A stretch of DNA of 64,000 bases from Saturnia japonica (lineage: Eukaryota > Arthropoda > Insecta > Lepidoptera > Saturniidae), in the NCBI GenBank assembly GCA_033032175.1, contig CM065313.1, positions 14,671,327 through 14,735,326 of the forward strand, written 5' to 3'. The stretch's first letter is position 1, and each line of letters opens with the position of its first letter. The notes under the pieces were generated by a model. That model ran no database searches, was not told the DNA's origin, and saw only the letters and a program-made list of their open reading frames with translations. Position numbers and translations under genes: made by a program. Shown piece after piece: positions 1-11,400 of the stretch.

Positions 1-127
1 AATCACTTTTCTTTTATAACATCTTTTTTTTCTTTAATGTTTGTATCTTAGCAACTCTATATACATTTTCTTTTTAATTCATAGACATATATTTTACTAG
101 AAAGGAGATGCGCATTGTTATTCAACA
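1..127 (-). repeat. Copia 3' LTR, partial
   Basis: Matches 4312-4438 with three mismatches. The terminal TGTT/AACA end is at 127. About 36 further bases of the LTR should lie to the left of the window. Confidence 0.9.
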
Positions 128-3100
128 CTCTCCCTCAATGCACATCTCATACCTAATCTAAACATAAACTGAGAAAATTGAATTTTACTAAGAGGCTTTG
201 TTAGAGCATCTGCCAATTGGTATTTCGTATTCACATATATAACATTGATTAACCCTTCCTCAATTTTTTGCTTTACAAAATTATACTTAATGTCCATATG
301 TTTAAGGCGTTTTTGATCAGGGTTATTGACCGAGTTAATAGTACTTGTATTATCTTCATACATTGTTACTTTTTGACACTTAACATTTAAATCATTTAAT
401 AATTTTATAATCCAACAAGCTTCTACTACTGATTCACACAACGAAATTAATTCTGCTTCAGTTGTGCTTAAAGCTACTGTAGCTTGTTTTCTAGATCTCC
501 ATATTACGACATTATTAAACAGCATAAATAAGTAACCGCTAGTAGATTTTCTATCATTATCTCTAGCCCAGTCAGAGTCTGCATATCCTATCAAAGGTAT
601 AATATCATTACAATTATTTTTATTATAAACTAATGCATAATGTAGAGTTTCTTTTACATATCTAAAATTCTTTTTAATGCCTTCCACAAAGCTTCGTTAG
701 GTTTAGATTGATATCTACTCAAATAACATACAGCATTACATTACATTAGCCTAGTCCCTACAGCGGCATACATCAATGACCCTATTAGTGATCTACATTT
801 CTGCTCATAAGATAAATCTAGTTCAGTATCATCAAATTTAAAATTTACATCCATAGGTGTTGCACAACCTTTACATTCTAACATCTGATATTTTCTAAGA
901 ACCGTTTTTAAATATTTTGTTTGGTTAATTACAATCTTATTCTTCTGCCTACTAATTGATATTCCTAGGTACAATAATTCATCATGTCCCATGTCTTTCA
1001 TTCTAAATCGTTGTGATAAAAATTCTTTAATTTTGTTTATTTTTATTATATCATCATTAATTATTAAAATATCATCTACATAGATTAATAAATATGTATT
1101 ATTCATGCTATATAAACAATAATCATTTTCTGATCTCTTGAATCCATATTCGGTAATTGTGCTATTGAATTTTTCATACCAATATTTTGGGGATTTCTTT
1201 AACCCGTATAATGATTTGGTTAACTTTAATACTCTTCCCTCCGGTAATTATAGTCCTTCTGGTGGTTTAAGATATACATTTTCTTTTATATCACCATATA
1301 GAAACGCACCCTTTACATCCATTTGATGTATTTGATAATCTCGACATGCTGCAATTGACAACATTATTCTTAGAGTTTGTAACTTTAATACTGGTGAGTA
1401 TATACCTTCTAACTGTTCATTTTGTTGATATCCCTTTACTACAAGCCGTGCTTTACATATTTCTTTCTGTCCTATACATTTTCTTGTAAAAACCCATTTA
1501 CTATCTAATAATTTTTCTTTCTCTGGTTTAGATACCACTTTCCATGTTTCACTTTCTTCTAATACTTTAAACTCTTCTTTTATTGCATTTTTCCATTCTT
1601 GTCTGTCTTTTCTATATTCTATTTCCTCATAACATGATGGAATATCTTCCTGGCTTGTCGTCAATGCATACAAAATTTCATCACTGTCATTACTTAAATC
1701 CATAATATAATCTTCATGCCATTTCGGTTTCTGTATTTTTCTTTTCTCTCTTCCTTCAAGATCATCTTTACTTTGTATAACTTCATCCACCTGTATATTT
1801 ATTTTCTTTGTAAGTATATCTTTAGTATCGCTTGTCATTATATCCTCTTGCTCTTCTTTCCTTTCTTGTCTTGCTTCTTCAAATATCTTTTGTTCAACTT
1901 TTTGACTTCTTTCTTCTTTGTTTTCTACATGTAAGTATGGTAAGTATATATTTTCATTATACCTTTCATCAAATATAACATTTCTTGCATATACTACTTT
2001 ACTTGTTTCCGGGTCAAATAATTTATATCCCGATGTACTATATCCAATCATGATCATTTTCTTTCCCGTGTTATCCAATTTCTGTCTCAATTCCCTTGGT
2101 ACATGGTTATATGCGACACAACCAAAAACGCGCATGTTTGACACATCAGGCTTTCTGCCTGTCCATAATTCACTTGCCGTTAACTCTCTCCCTGCTGATG
2201 GACTTCTATTTGTTACATAAGCTGAATATAAAACAGCATCAGCCCAAAACTCTTTTTCTAACTTTGATTCCAACAGGATTGTTCTCGCCTTCTCCATAAG
2301 TGTGCGATTCATTCTCTCCGCAACTCCATTCATTTGCGGATTATAAGGTACTGTATATTGTAGTGATATTCCTTCTTGTGCACAAAAATATTGAAAATCA
2401 TTAGTGACGTATTCTCCACCGTTATCTGAACGTAGTTTTAGCAGATTTGTGTTAAAATGTTTGGTGACATAATAAAAATAATTTTGAAATTTCTCAAATA
2501 CTTCGGATTTTTGTTTAATAAGGTATACTATTACAAAATGAGTATAATCATCGATAAAAGTCAAGAAATATTTATAACCGTCTGTACTGGTTGGAGATAT
2601 AGGTCCACATACATCCGTGTGTACTATTTCAAGTGGCTGTTTAGCTCTATATCCAATCTTATTATACGGTTGTCGTGTCATTTTACCTAGCAGACATGGT
2701 TCACATAATGTATTTTCTATATTACTATTTCTTAAGTCATTTAAACCATTTACCATATTTGTTTTTACCAACCGATTAATGTTATGCATTCCTAAATGAC
2801 CAAACCTTCTATGCCACAAACTAGCTATCTCATTAAATTCTTTGTTTACATAGTTGCAATTTTGTTGGTTGATGCTTGTCTTAATAGTATACAAATTACC
2901 TTCTAAGTTGCCTATCATTATCATGTTATCATATCTATTATAAATTCTAACCTTACCATGTGTGAATGTCGCTTTATATCCACTTAAATTAATTTTAGAT
3001 ACGGATATTAAATTTTTCCTTAATTCGGGAACAAAATATACATTTTTAATAGTACATGGATATGCTTTTCTACCTACATAACCTATTACATGTATATTTC

Positions 3101-4187
3101 CAATACCTATCGCTTGTAAAGTTACACCATTTTTAGCAGCTGCAATATATTTAGGTTGCTTAAGCTCTATATAGTCTGTAAAATAATCTTTCGTGTTTAC
3201 TAAATGATCAGAGCATCCAGAGTCTACACACCACAACAAACTGTCCATCTTTTGTTCACAATTGTTAGCTACATCTTCACACATAAAACAGTCACTCCCA
3301 TCTATATTAAAAACTTGATGATCTCTTTCTTGGTTGTAGCCTCCACGGTGTCTTTCGAATCTTCGTTGTTCTCGGTATGTTCCTCGAGCTTGTCCTTGAT
3401 ATGTGCTACGACCACGTCCTTGTCCATGATAATCGCCCCGTCTTTGGCCCATGTAAGCTCCGCGCTGCTCTCCTTGTCCGTAGTATTCACCTCCTCTTTG
3501 ATACCTACGCCGTACTGAGTTTATGTAACGTCCTTGTTTGTTGTAATCTTGATTCTTCTCCCGACATTGAAACTTTTTGTGTCCGGGCTTACCACAAGTA
3601 TAACATAGAAATGCATTATTGATGTTATACTGTGCTGAACTAATATTCTTTTTCTTCTTTTCTTCTTCACCCATCAGTCTTTTTTTCACAAAATCATACT
3701 GCAAATTTTCAACAATCTCAAGTGCTGTAACAATTCCTTCATAGCTTTCCGGCATCGATAATAAAAGATAGTTGACTTTTTCATCCTCATTTAATTCCGA
3801 CTCCGCTTCCTTTAAATCCGTAAATATCGCCTCTAATTTTAATAAGTGTTCCAACAAAGACGACTTTTCATTATATTTTAAATTCGCTAAATTTCTTCTT
3901 AAAAATAACTTTGAGCGTACACCTTTTGCTTTAAAATTTAATTCTAACGTTTTTATCATCTCATACGCTGAACGTTTTCTCACGTAATCAAGATGGGTGT
4001 CGGACACGGCAGCGATAATGAGTGCCTGTGCCCTTGCCTCACCTTTTTTATTTTCATATTCACTTGCATATTTTTCATCCTCAATAGCTTCGTGAACTTC
4101 ATTCTCTTTTAAAATACTTTTCAATCGAAATACCCACGTGTTGAAATTTTTGCCATCGAATGGTATGATGGGAAAATGTTTATACAT
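118..4187 (-). pseudogene. Copia gag-pol polyprotein, disrupted
   Basis: Polyprotein for retrotransposon assembly and replication, read right to left. Gag comes first, with a CCHC knuckle (CYTCGKPGHKKFQC, about residue 195). The aspartic protease DSG is near residue 318. The integrase has its HHCC domain (WHRRFGH, CEPC) and catalytic D, D and E near residues 528, 588 and 622. Reverse transcriptase follows with YVDD at 1071-1082, then RNase H (STTEAEL). The first open segment runs 4187 to 1248. A TAA at 1245-1247 interrupts the reverse transcriptase, and reading continues in the same frame to 741. Two further small frame changes between about 650 and 745 separate the RNase H segment (118-687). 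The copy cannot make an intact polyprotein. Confidence 0.92.
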
Positions 4188-4261
4188 ATTTTATTCTTCT
4201 GCACTTAGCCTAACAATATATCAATATAATAAGATTAATATAACCATGTCTAATATATCGA

Positions 4262-4274
4262 CGCTCTGCTGCCA
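4262..4274 (-). other. Copia primer-binding site
   Basis: The minus-strand TGGCAGCAGAGCG sits one base inside the 5' LTR. It resembles the complement of the 3' end of animal initiator tRNA-Met, a usual Copia primer. The match is by eye. Confidence 0.6.
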
Positions 4275-4275
4275 C

Positions 4276-4438
4276 TGTTAAGGAGGAGGATTACGGGGCG
4301 ATTTTTAAATAAATCACTTTTCTTTTCTAACATCTTTCTTTTCTTTAATGTTTGTACCTTAGCAACTCTATATACATTTTCTTTTTAATTCATAGACATA
4401 TATTTTACTAGAAAGGAGATGCGCATTGTTATTCAACA
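4276..4438 (-). repeat. Copia 5' LTR
   Basis: Complete LTR of about 163 bp, starting TGTTGAATAAC and ending TTAACA on the minus strand. The inner edge is inferred from the primer site, because the partner LTR is cut by the window. Confidence 0.8.
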
Positions 4439-5349
4439 ACTAGACGTCTATTATTAAAATAATCTCAGTATCAGTGCAACTTTAAAAGATAATAATATGA
4501 TTACAACGATGATCAAGCAAGTAGGTACCTACATTCATAAGAAGCATCGAATCAAAAGAAAACAAGAATATAATTTATTTTTTACCATTGCCACTCGAAA
4601 AAGGGCTTTTGTTCATCGATTACAGTGAACTCTCTTTTATTCACAAGTGTATAAAAACTTTTTTAATTTGGAACAAAAGCACGAACGAACGAAAAACAGT
4701 AAAACGTGCTAAACGTAGGTACATACCTACTGGCTGACTGGCTATTGGAGCTATCGAATTTAATTTTTTTTTTTAATATTCCGCCAATTTTAATTAGTTT
4801 CTTTCCGTTATCGTAGTTGTTTTGTATCATTAGAAAAACTACAAAACCAAACAGGAATATAGAACTGAATTTTGAAATCTGCTCTAATGTCACTATATAT
4901 TCTAATGTTTATATTTAATCCTTTATTGTCTTATTACGGATGGCATAATAAAATATGATAAATGCCAATACAATAGCATTATTTATTTTTTTGCAGTACC
5001 TAAATGGTAAAAAGTAGAGTTCATAACTCGTGAAAAAAAAATATTCTCGTTCCTTGCATCCCTCGTTCTGCTAAGGATTTTCCTCTAGAACTGTACCTAC
5101 TCTAGATTCCTTCGCTACTCTCTGTATCCAAATTAGTCCCTCGAATTAAATTCCCTCTGTTTTCACTTGTTGCGTAATCTACTATTATAGATTGTGTTTT
5201 ATGCCGGTTGATAAATAGTATACATTTATTTAATCATTGTTCAGCGTAGGACGCTGTGGGCTGCCTTATTTGTAATCAATTTGTTTTAATGTAAATTTAA
5301 TTGAACGATTTATCACAAGCATCGGAGCGACAGTTCATATCAGGGCACA
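4439..5349. other. Upstream region of the P450 gene
   Basis: About 0.9 kb between the Copia element and the P450 start codon. No convincing gene is visible. It contains the dispersed repeat at 4995-5165. The P450 promoter should lie here, but I cannot place a TATA box or initiator with confidence. The start codon has A at -3 (CACAATG). Confidence 0.5.
4995..5165 (+). repeat. Unclassified dispersed repeat near P450 promoter
   Basis: Shares extended similarity with the reverse complement of about 34655-34820, including blocks such as ATCCCTCGTT, TCCTCTAGAAC and TTAGTCCCTCGAA. No coding capacity. It ends about 185 bp upstream of the P450 start codon. Confidence 0.7.
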
Positions 5350-5443
5350 ATGATCGCTACAGCTGCGCTCGTTTTAGCAATACCGCTTTTAATTGTCTAT
5401 TTCTACAAAAATGCTTACAAAAGACCAGAAAATTTTCCTCCAG
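5350..5443 (+). CDS. P450 exon 1 (residues 1-31)
   Basis: Starts with ATG in good context and encodes the hydrophobic signal anchor, then basic residues and NFPPG. The donor is G|GTAAGT. It ends in phase 1 and joins exon 2 to complete a glycine in the PPGPP hinge. Confidence 0.92.
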
Positions 5444-8400
5444 GTAAGTTTTTATTTCAATTATTCTTTTTTTTTCCGCTTTTCAAATAGTTTTTTCACA
5501 GACACACTGAATAATTTACTAACAAGTTTGAATGTTGAAAAGTTTGAAGACTAGATTATATTCATTTAAATTACTGAAGCATCCAAATTCGCGTAAGAAA
5601 ATAACAAAAAGCAACAAATAAGCTTTTTTTAAATAATAATACTAAATATGTATATAGAAAACAAAATGCTTTTATATAGAAAACTTCTCGATAAGAAAAC
5701 AATTTATGGCCCATAAATAAGTAATACTTACATTATAAAGCAAATATTTTTTGTCTGGTTGTTTATTTTAATGGGATAATTTACAGCAAATTTTAATCGA
5801 GTTTTTACCAATGTTTGGTAAGTCACCTGTCAAATGATCTCATAGAGATCGCCTATAATTAATTATTATGTTACTTAATAAATCATTATCATTAAAAATT
5901 TCCGAAACTAAGTATTTTAGATAATTACATAGAAAATTAAAAATAAATACGATACGAAATACAAAATAAGTAAAACTGCAACATTTGCAAAGTTACCAAC
6001 ATCTGCTCGACGAGTCGTTATATTGAAGTTTTTGGCGGAATGTTGTTTGATTGTGCAAAAGTGGAATTTAATAACTACTCGTATGAGCATGAATTTTTAA
6101 TCGCAAAAAATTCCTGGACAGTTTTAAAAATACAAAATAGTTGTAGTTGTAGTGTGAAAATTACAAAAATAATTATAATAATATTCTATTCACGTGATGT
6201 TGGAAGAATAAATTATTGTGGATAAACAAACGATGCCAAAGAAGTAGATATTGTAAAATTTAATTTTTGCTCATTTGGAATAAGAGCGAAGTCGCAAGAG
6301 GAAACTAGTATCCAATATATTAATATTTTTATATTGATAAGATAAATAAATCTTGCAATATTGAAGCGCAGAAGTTTTGATTACATTTTGTGAACTTATC
6401 AGATGCATTTATCAAGTTGTTTATCAAGTGCATCGCAGCATTGAGATAGTATAGGTAGCGTCATGTAAAAAGAACGCTGGTGGTCAAGCTGCGCATTAAG
6501 CGATTTCTTGGTCTATTTGGTGGTATGAATTGCGACGCGGGGCGCTGGGTCACGCGCCGCATGCTTGCCGGTACGCTATTGGTTTGTCATAGCGGTGGGT
6601 GATTATGAGTGATATACTAATGTAATCATTCCATTAAGAAGATATCTCAATTGTAGCCATTAGTAATTACTAATATTAGTAGTTCGATGATAAGTGATCA
6701 TTAATAATCGAAGTGCCATTAGTAGTTACGAACAAGGAGTAAGACCAAAAAAATTTTTTTTGTTAATAGTGTTAGGTTCTTTAATAAGATCCCGAAGCAC
6801 ATTACTGATTTGCCGGACAAAAAGTTCAAGCACCATGTTAAACATGTGTATACTGTCAAAAGGTTATTATAGGATGGATCATTAAGTGAATATGTGATGT
6901 ATGGAAGTGACACCCTTTCTGTGCATATATTAAATTATTATTATTGTACTTATTATATACACACTGGTATATATATACACTTGAAGAGTTGAAAAAAAAG
7001 ATAAACTCGAACGAGTTTCTTACCAATTCTTTTCGATAACTGGGATATTTTCTGAACCAGCAGTAGTGTTTTGAAGTTCATACTTAAGTGTCTTTTTAGG
7101 GCCTAAATTGAATAAAGATTATTTTGATTTTGAGTATAATATTATATCAACCGAGTAAATAAAGCTAATTATTTTTCTATGCCTACTTCATTCAAACCGC
7201 CTAGGTATAACTGTTGGCGTTCGTAATTTCATAATCCCGGTCACTTATGTGATATAAGTACAAATTAAAGTTAACGCTATAATGACGCTGTGGCCTACAG
7301 ATCAGTAACTGTGGCCTGATAATTTACATAACCATAAAATATTATTAATATGCGGTAGTATATATATAGATACAAGTACAGTTACAACATACCACCATGC
7401 CTGTATTCCCCGAAGGGTTAGGCAGAGGTGTATAATGTAGATACACCACCCACAGTTCGCCGAGTATGTTTTAAGATCCCATGTGATAGGGGGCGAGCCT
7501 GAGCCTGTTGCCATTAATCTGACACGATAGCAAACTCCGAGCTGCTACTGAGAATTTCATAGGAAAAACCCAATAAAACTTTGCTCGACCTGGGATTCGA
7601 ACCCAGGACCTCGTTCATAGCAGTCGCGCTTACGACCACTAGGCTAACGAGGCTAACAAGACCTTATTGAAAGACTCACGCCCGGTTTCCGAAAGGTTGA
7701 TCATCACAAAAATTAACTAATCAACTGTCAAATCTCTTGTTAAGTGTATATTGAGTTGCTAAAAGCATGGTTAACTACTGTAATTTGATCAACAGTTCAG
7801 TTGACAGATATGTCAAAATGTAGACTAAAATCGCTTGTCAAACGCCATTTTGGGTTTCTCGAAAGCTAGTTAAGTCATGATCATAGATTAATGTACTGTC
7901 AAACGCGTTGTCAAGTAATCAGTGCTCCTTGACGAGTTAACTATTGATTTAAGTTGATTTAAAACTAAAATTTTGTTATAAAATGATCATATTTCTCACG
8001 GTTGCCAGCTTGAGCATTTCTAGCAGTGAAGGTATTTAACTGTTTCATAGTTCTTGGCACTTAAGCGGTACTATTAAACTCTAACGCAATGACCTCCCAA
8101 GTTTCGTTTTTTTTGTTGTTGTTAAAACTGCATTAGTGCTCTTATTTTCTAAAACATCTTTGTACCTGCAAACAAAGTCTATTGTAATATAAACGCACAA
8201 TATACTGTATCTACATAAACAAAACAAATATTTTCAATTATCAAGCCGTCAAACCTTTGTAGAGTTATTCCATATGTAGGAACTTTCCTTTGAATTAGTT
8301 CCAAAAGCTTACACTTTTCTTTTTCGGTGAAATTTTTTCCCCGTGAACTCATTTTATAATTTTTGTAGTAAAATCGAAATAATATAAACAAAGAATAGTA

Positions 8401-11400
8401 GGTATGTAATACTCCTAGCGTCTGGACGCACAACTCATAAACAGCTGTTCGTTTAACAACAGATTTAACAGTTACGAATGAGCTATTGAATGTAAAGTTG
8501 AACGGTATCCGCAATGTGACCATAATAAAAAAATAATATCAATGTCAAATCAAAATGATCATAGATTAGTAAATTTAACACTAATCAACGTTTCAGAAAC
8601 TCGAACTAATTTGACAACGATGTTAAGTTGACAGCTGTGTCAGTTGAACGATAGTTTGATCAACCTTTCAGAAACCGGGTGTTAGTATTTGATTTTATCA
8701 CTCTAATACAAGTAAAACAACAAAAACGTATTTTAAATGCCGAATTAATTTATAACTAGCGGTTGTCCAATGATCGAAATTCGACCAGCGACTTTTTAAT
8801 CATAGATCATTTTCTGTTTGACATTTGCAGTAATTATGTCAATATTTTGGGGGAGTTTATGTTCAATGGCACTAGTCGGGTTAGGATTCGCAGTATTAAT
8901 TTATTTTATTTAATATATTAGTAACAGATGTTATAAGTACATTTTAGCTTTCTGCACTCCTTCTCCATAAAAACTTTAACCATACCAAATGTCACAGTCT
9001 TCCGTGCACGCAATACGCTTAAAAAAAGGTAGAAAGTTTTTGCTTCACGTATTAATTATCTTGTTATTATCTTGTTCTTGGCAACTGTGTAAATCAATGT
9101 CAATGTCATGTGAATAAAACACTTCTTCTAATTATTCTTGTAATTTTCAAACATAGCTCCAACAAGATGGGGCCTCCCTTATATTAAATAAAACTGTCTA
9201 GGGAATTGTTGTAGCAACTTCAAATGTTTGTTCCTAGTTCTAAGTTATAATCCACTTCAACTCGTGCACATAATTGGTTTTAAGGGGCAAATAAGGCTAT
9301 ATGACAATAGTATTCACTTAATTTATTGAGAGCTTTTGACAAGTTACACTATTCACACATTAGAGACACCATATTGGAGTACACGACCACAGACAACAGA
9401 CTAACTCTATGGTTATCTTTAAAAAGTATTGTTGCATTAAATTGCCAACACACATCACGTAAAAGGTAAAATGCTGCAAAAATTATATAACGTAGGGTCA
9501 AATAACAAAAGTTTATGAATTAAAATGAAAATCACCAGACTACAGATCAAGATCCCACAAATACCTCTGCTCTGTTATTTTTAGCTGAACACTGGAATAA
9601 GCAATACATTAATCCAGGGGCCCAAAAAGTATGCGCCGCGACATTACTCTGTTTCGTGGCCGCGACATTACACTAAAATAGGAAACTCAAGATGAAAAAT
9701 TAAAAAAAAAAACAATATATGCCTCAGTTTGTAAGGCTTATTAACTACAAAAGGAGGACCAACAAAAATATATGGATCCTAGGAATCCCAGCCTATATGA
9801 GCAATATCGTTGGAATATATATTTTTTTATAATGTACTATTTAAATACTAAGGCGACAACTGTCGCATTCCTGTGGGGAAAAAAGATATTGTTTAGGCTA
9901 GAATTGTGCAAAGCGGCATCCTGTCCTTGAACGTGAATATTCTTGCCTTACTCTCCGTCCCCCTCCACCCACCACCCTGTGGTATGTACGACACTTCACT
10001 TCGTTGTGGGCATTGCGCGAGGCAACGAACGTCCGACCGACATCCGACATAAGTCATTCATTTATATTAATTAAAATACAGTGTTAGTTACATAAAGTGT
10101 TTAGAGAACTTGGTGTTGTGTACCAGTGGAGGAAGAGCGAGACAACAGGGAGCGCAGCCCAGGGTGAGTCCCATTTTTTCCGTCCTTTTCCAATGCTGCT
10201 TTGCAAATGGTAGGTAGGTAAGTAAAAAATAATAATTTGAACAATAAAAAAGAACTAGCGTCTTCATAGTTGGTCCAAACGATCCGAATAATTAAATATT
10301 TAGTGTTATTTAGTCCACTTTAGGATAATAAAGTAAAATAAAATGCCTCCTACCGTGCAAGAACGCAATATCAAAAAATTGCAGATTAAAATATCGACTT
10401 TGTTTGCTCGAATACAAACTATCTTCGATTTAATTGTGCATCTAGGAAATGATGAGCAAAAAATAGAAAACTTTTTATCGGAGTGTTTTACTATAGACAA
10501 ATTTCGTGAAGAGTTTCTGACCACGGTCGAACAATACAATGACCTTCAATTGTCATCAGTAGACAGTTCTGATCCTTCATATAGCACAGTTATTTCGTTC
10601 GATCAATTGTACACCAAAATTAAATATAAAGTGCATCAATTGACGTCACAAAATACTCAAAATGCGAGTCGTGACGTAAGGGTAAAATGCGAAAAATCTT
10701 CATTAAAATTGCCTCGATTAGAACTCTGCTCGTTTAATGGCGATAATGAGTCATGGCCTATCTTTTTTGAGACTTTTAAAGCAACCATTCATGAAAATAC
10801 TGATCTCACAGACGGTGACAAAGTCCAGTACTTGATGGGTAGATTAAAAGGGAAAGCCCTAGGTATATGTCAAGGTATTTTACCTACGCCTGAAAATTAC
10901 ACCGTTATATGGAATGCGTTAATAAATAAATATAATGACAAAAGAATATTAGCCACTACCTACTTGGATAGGTTGATTAATTTAGCCGCGGTAAAAAATA
11001 ATTCACCCAAGGAGGTAGAAGAATTTATTGACCAATTTTCGTCTCTATATCTCGCGTTAAAACAGCTAAATATCGACAGTTTAGAAGATTTCATTTTTAT
11101 ACACATTGCGTGTAAAAAGGAAGGCTTAGAGACTGTCAAAGCATTCGAATTAAAATACAGCGAACTCACTGAATTTCCGAAATGTTTAGACTTTATTAAT
11201 TTCACACGAAGTCAGTCGCATATTTTACAGCGAGCACATAATGTGGCGAGCTCAAGTACAAGTATGAGGGTGGGCAGTATTCAGTCGCGTAAAAATAATA
11301 TTATATCGTCGGTCGGACAAATGAATTCACGTTCTTCTAATAATAATGTGAAAACATTTATAAATATACAGGAGTCAAAGAACTGTGTTTGTTGTGGGCT

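Larger units (their letters stand above)
1..4438 (-). mobile_element. Ty1/Copia LTR retrotransposon, 3' end cut by window edge
   Basis: The direct repeat at 1-127 matches 4312-4438 and encloses a minus-strand gag-pol. On the minus strand the LTR begins TGTTGAATAAC. A purine-rich tract (GAGGGAGAG) lies just inside the 3' LTR, and a primer site resembling the complement of initiator tRNA-Met (TGGCAGCAGAG) lies just inside the 5' LTR. The order integrase then reverse transcriptase marks it as Copia. I counted three differences in the 127 bases the LTRs share, so the insertion is young but not brand new. The outer end and one target duplication lie outside the window. Confidence 0.93.

Noticed and set aside
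1245..1247. Programmed stop readthrough in the Copia element
   Set aside because: Two further frame changes near 650-745 show general decay, so a plain nonsense mutation is simpler.
7560..7654. tRNA gene on the minus strand
   Set aside because: It has A and B boxes but no matching acceptor stem, and it continues into a SINE body with a related copy at 36085.
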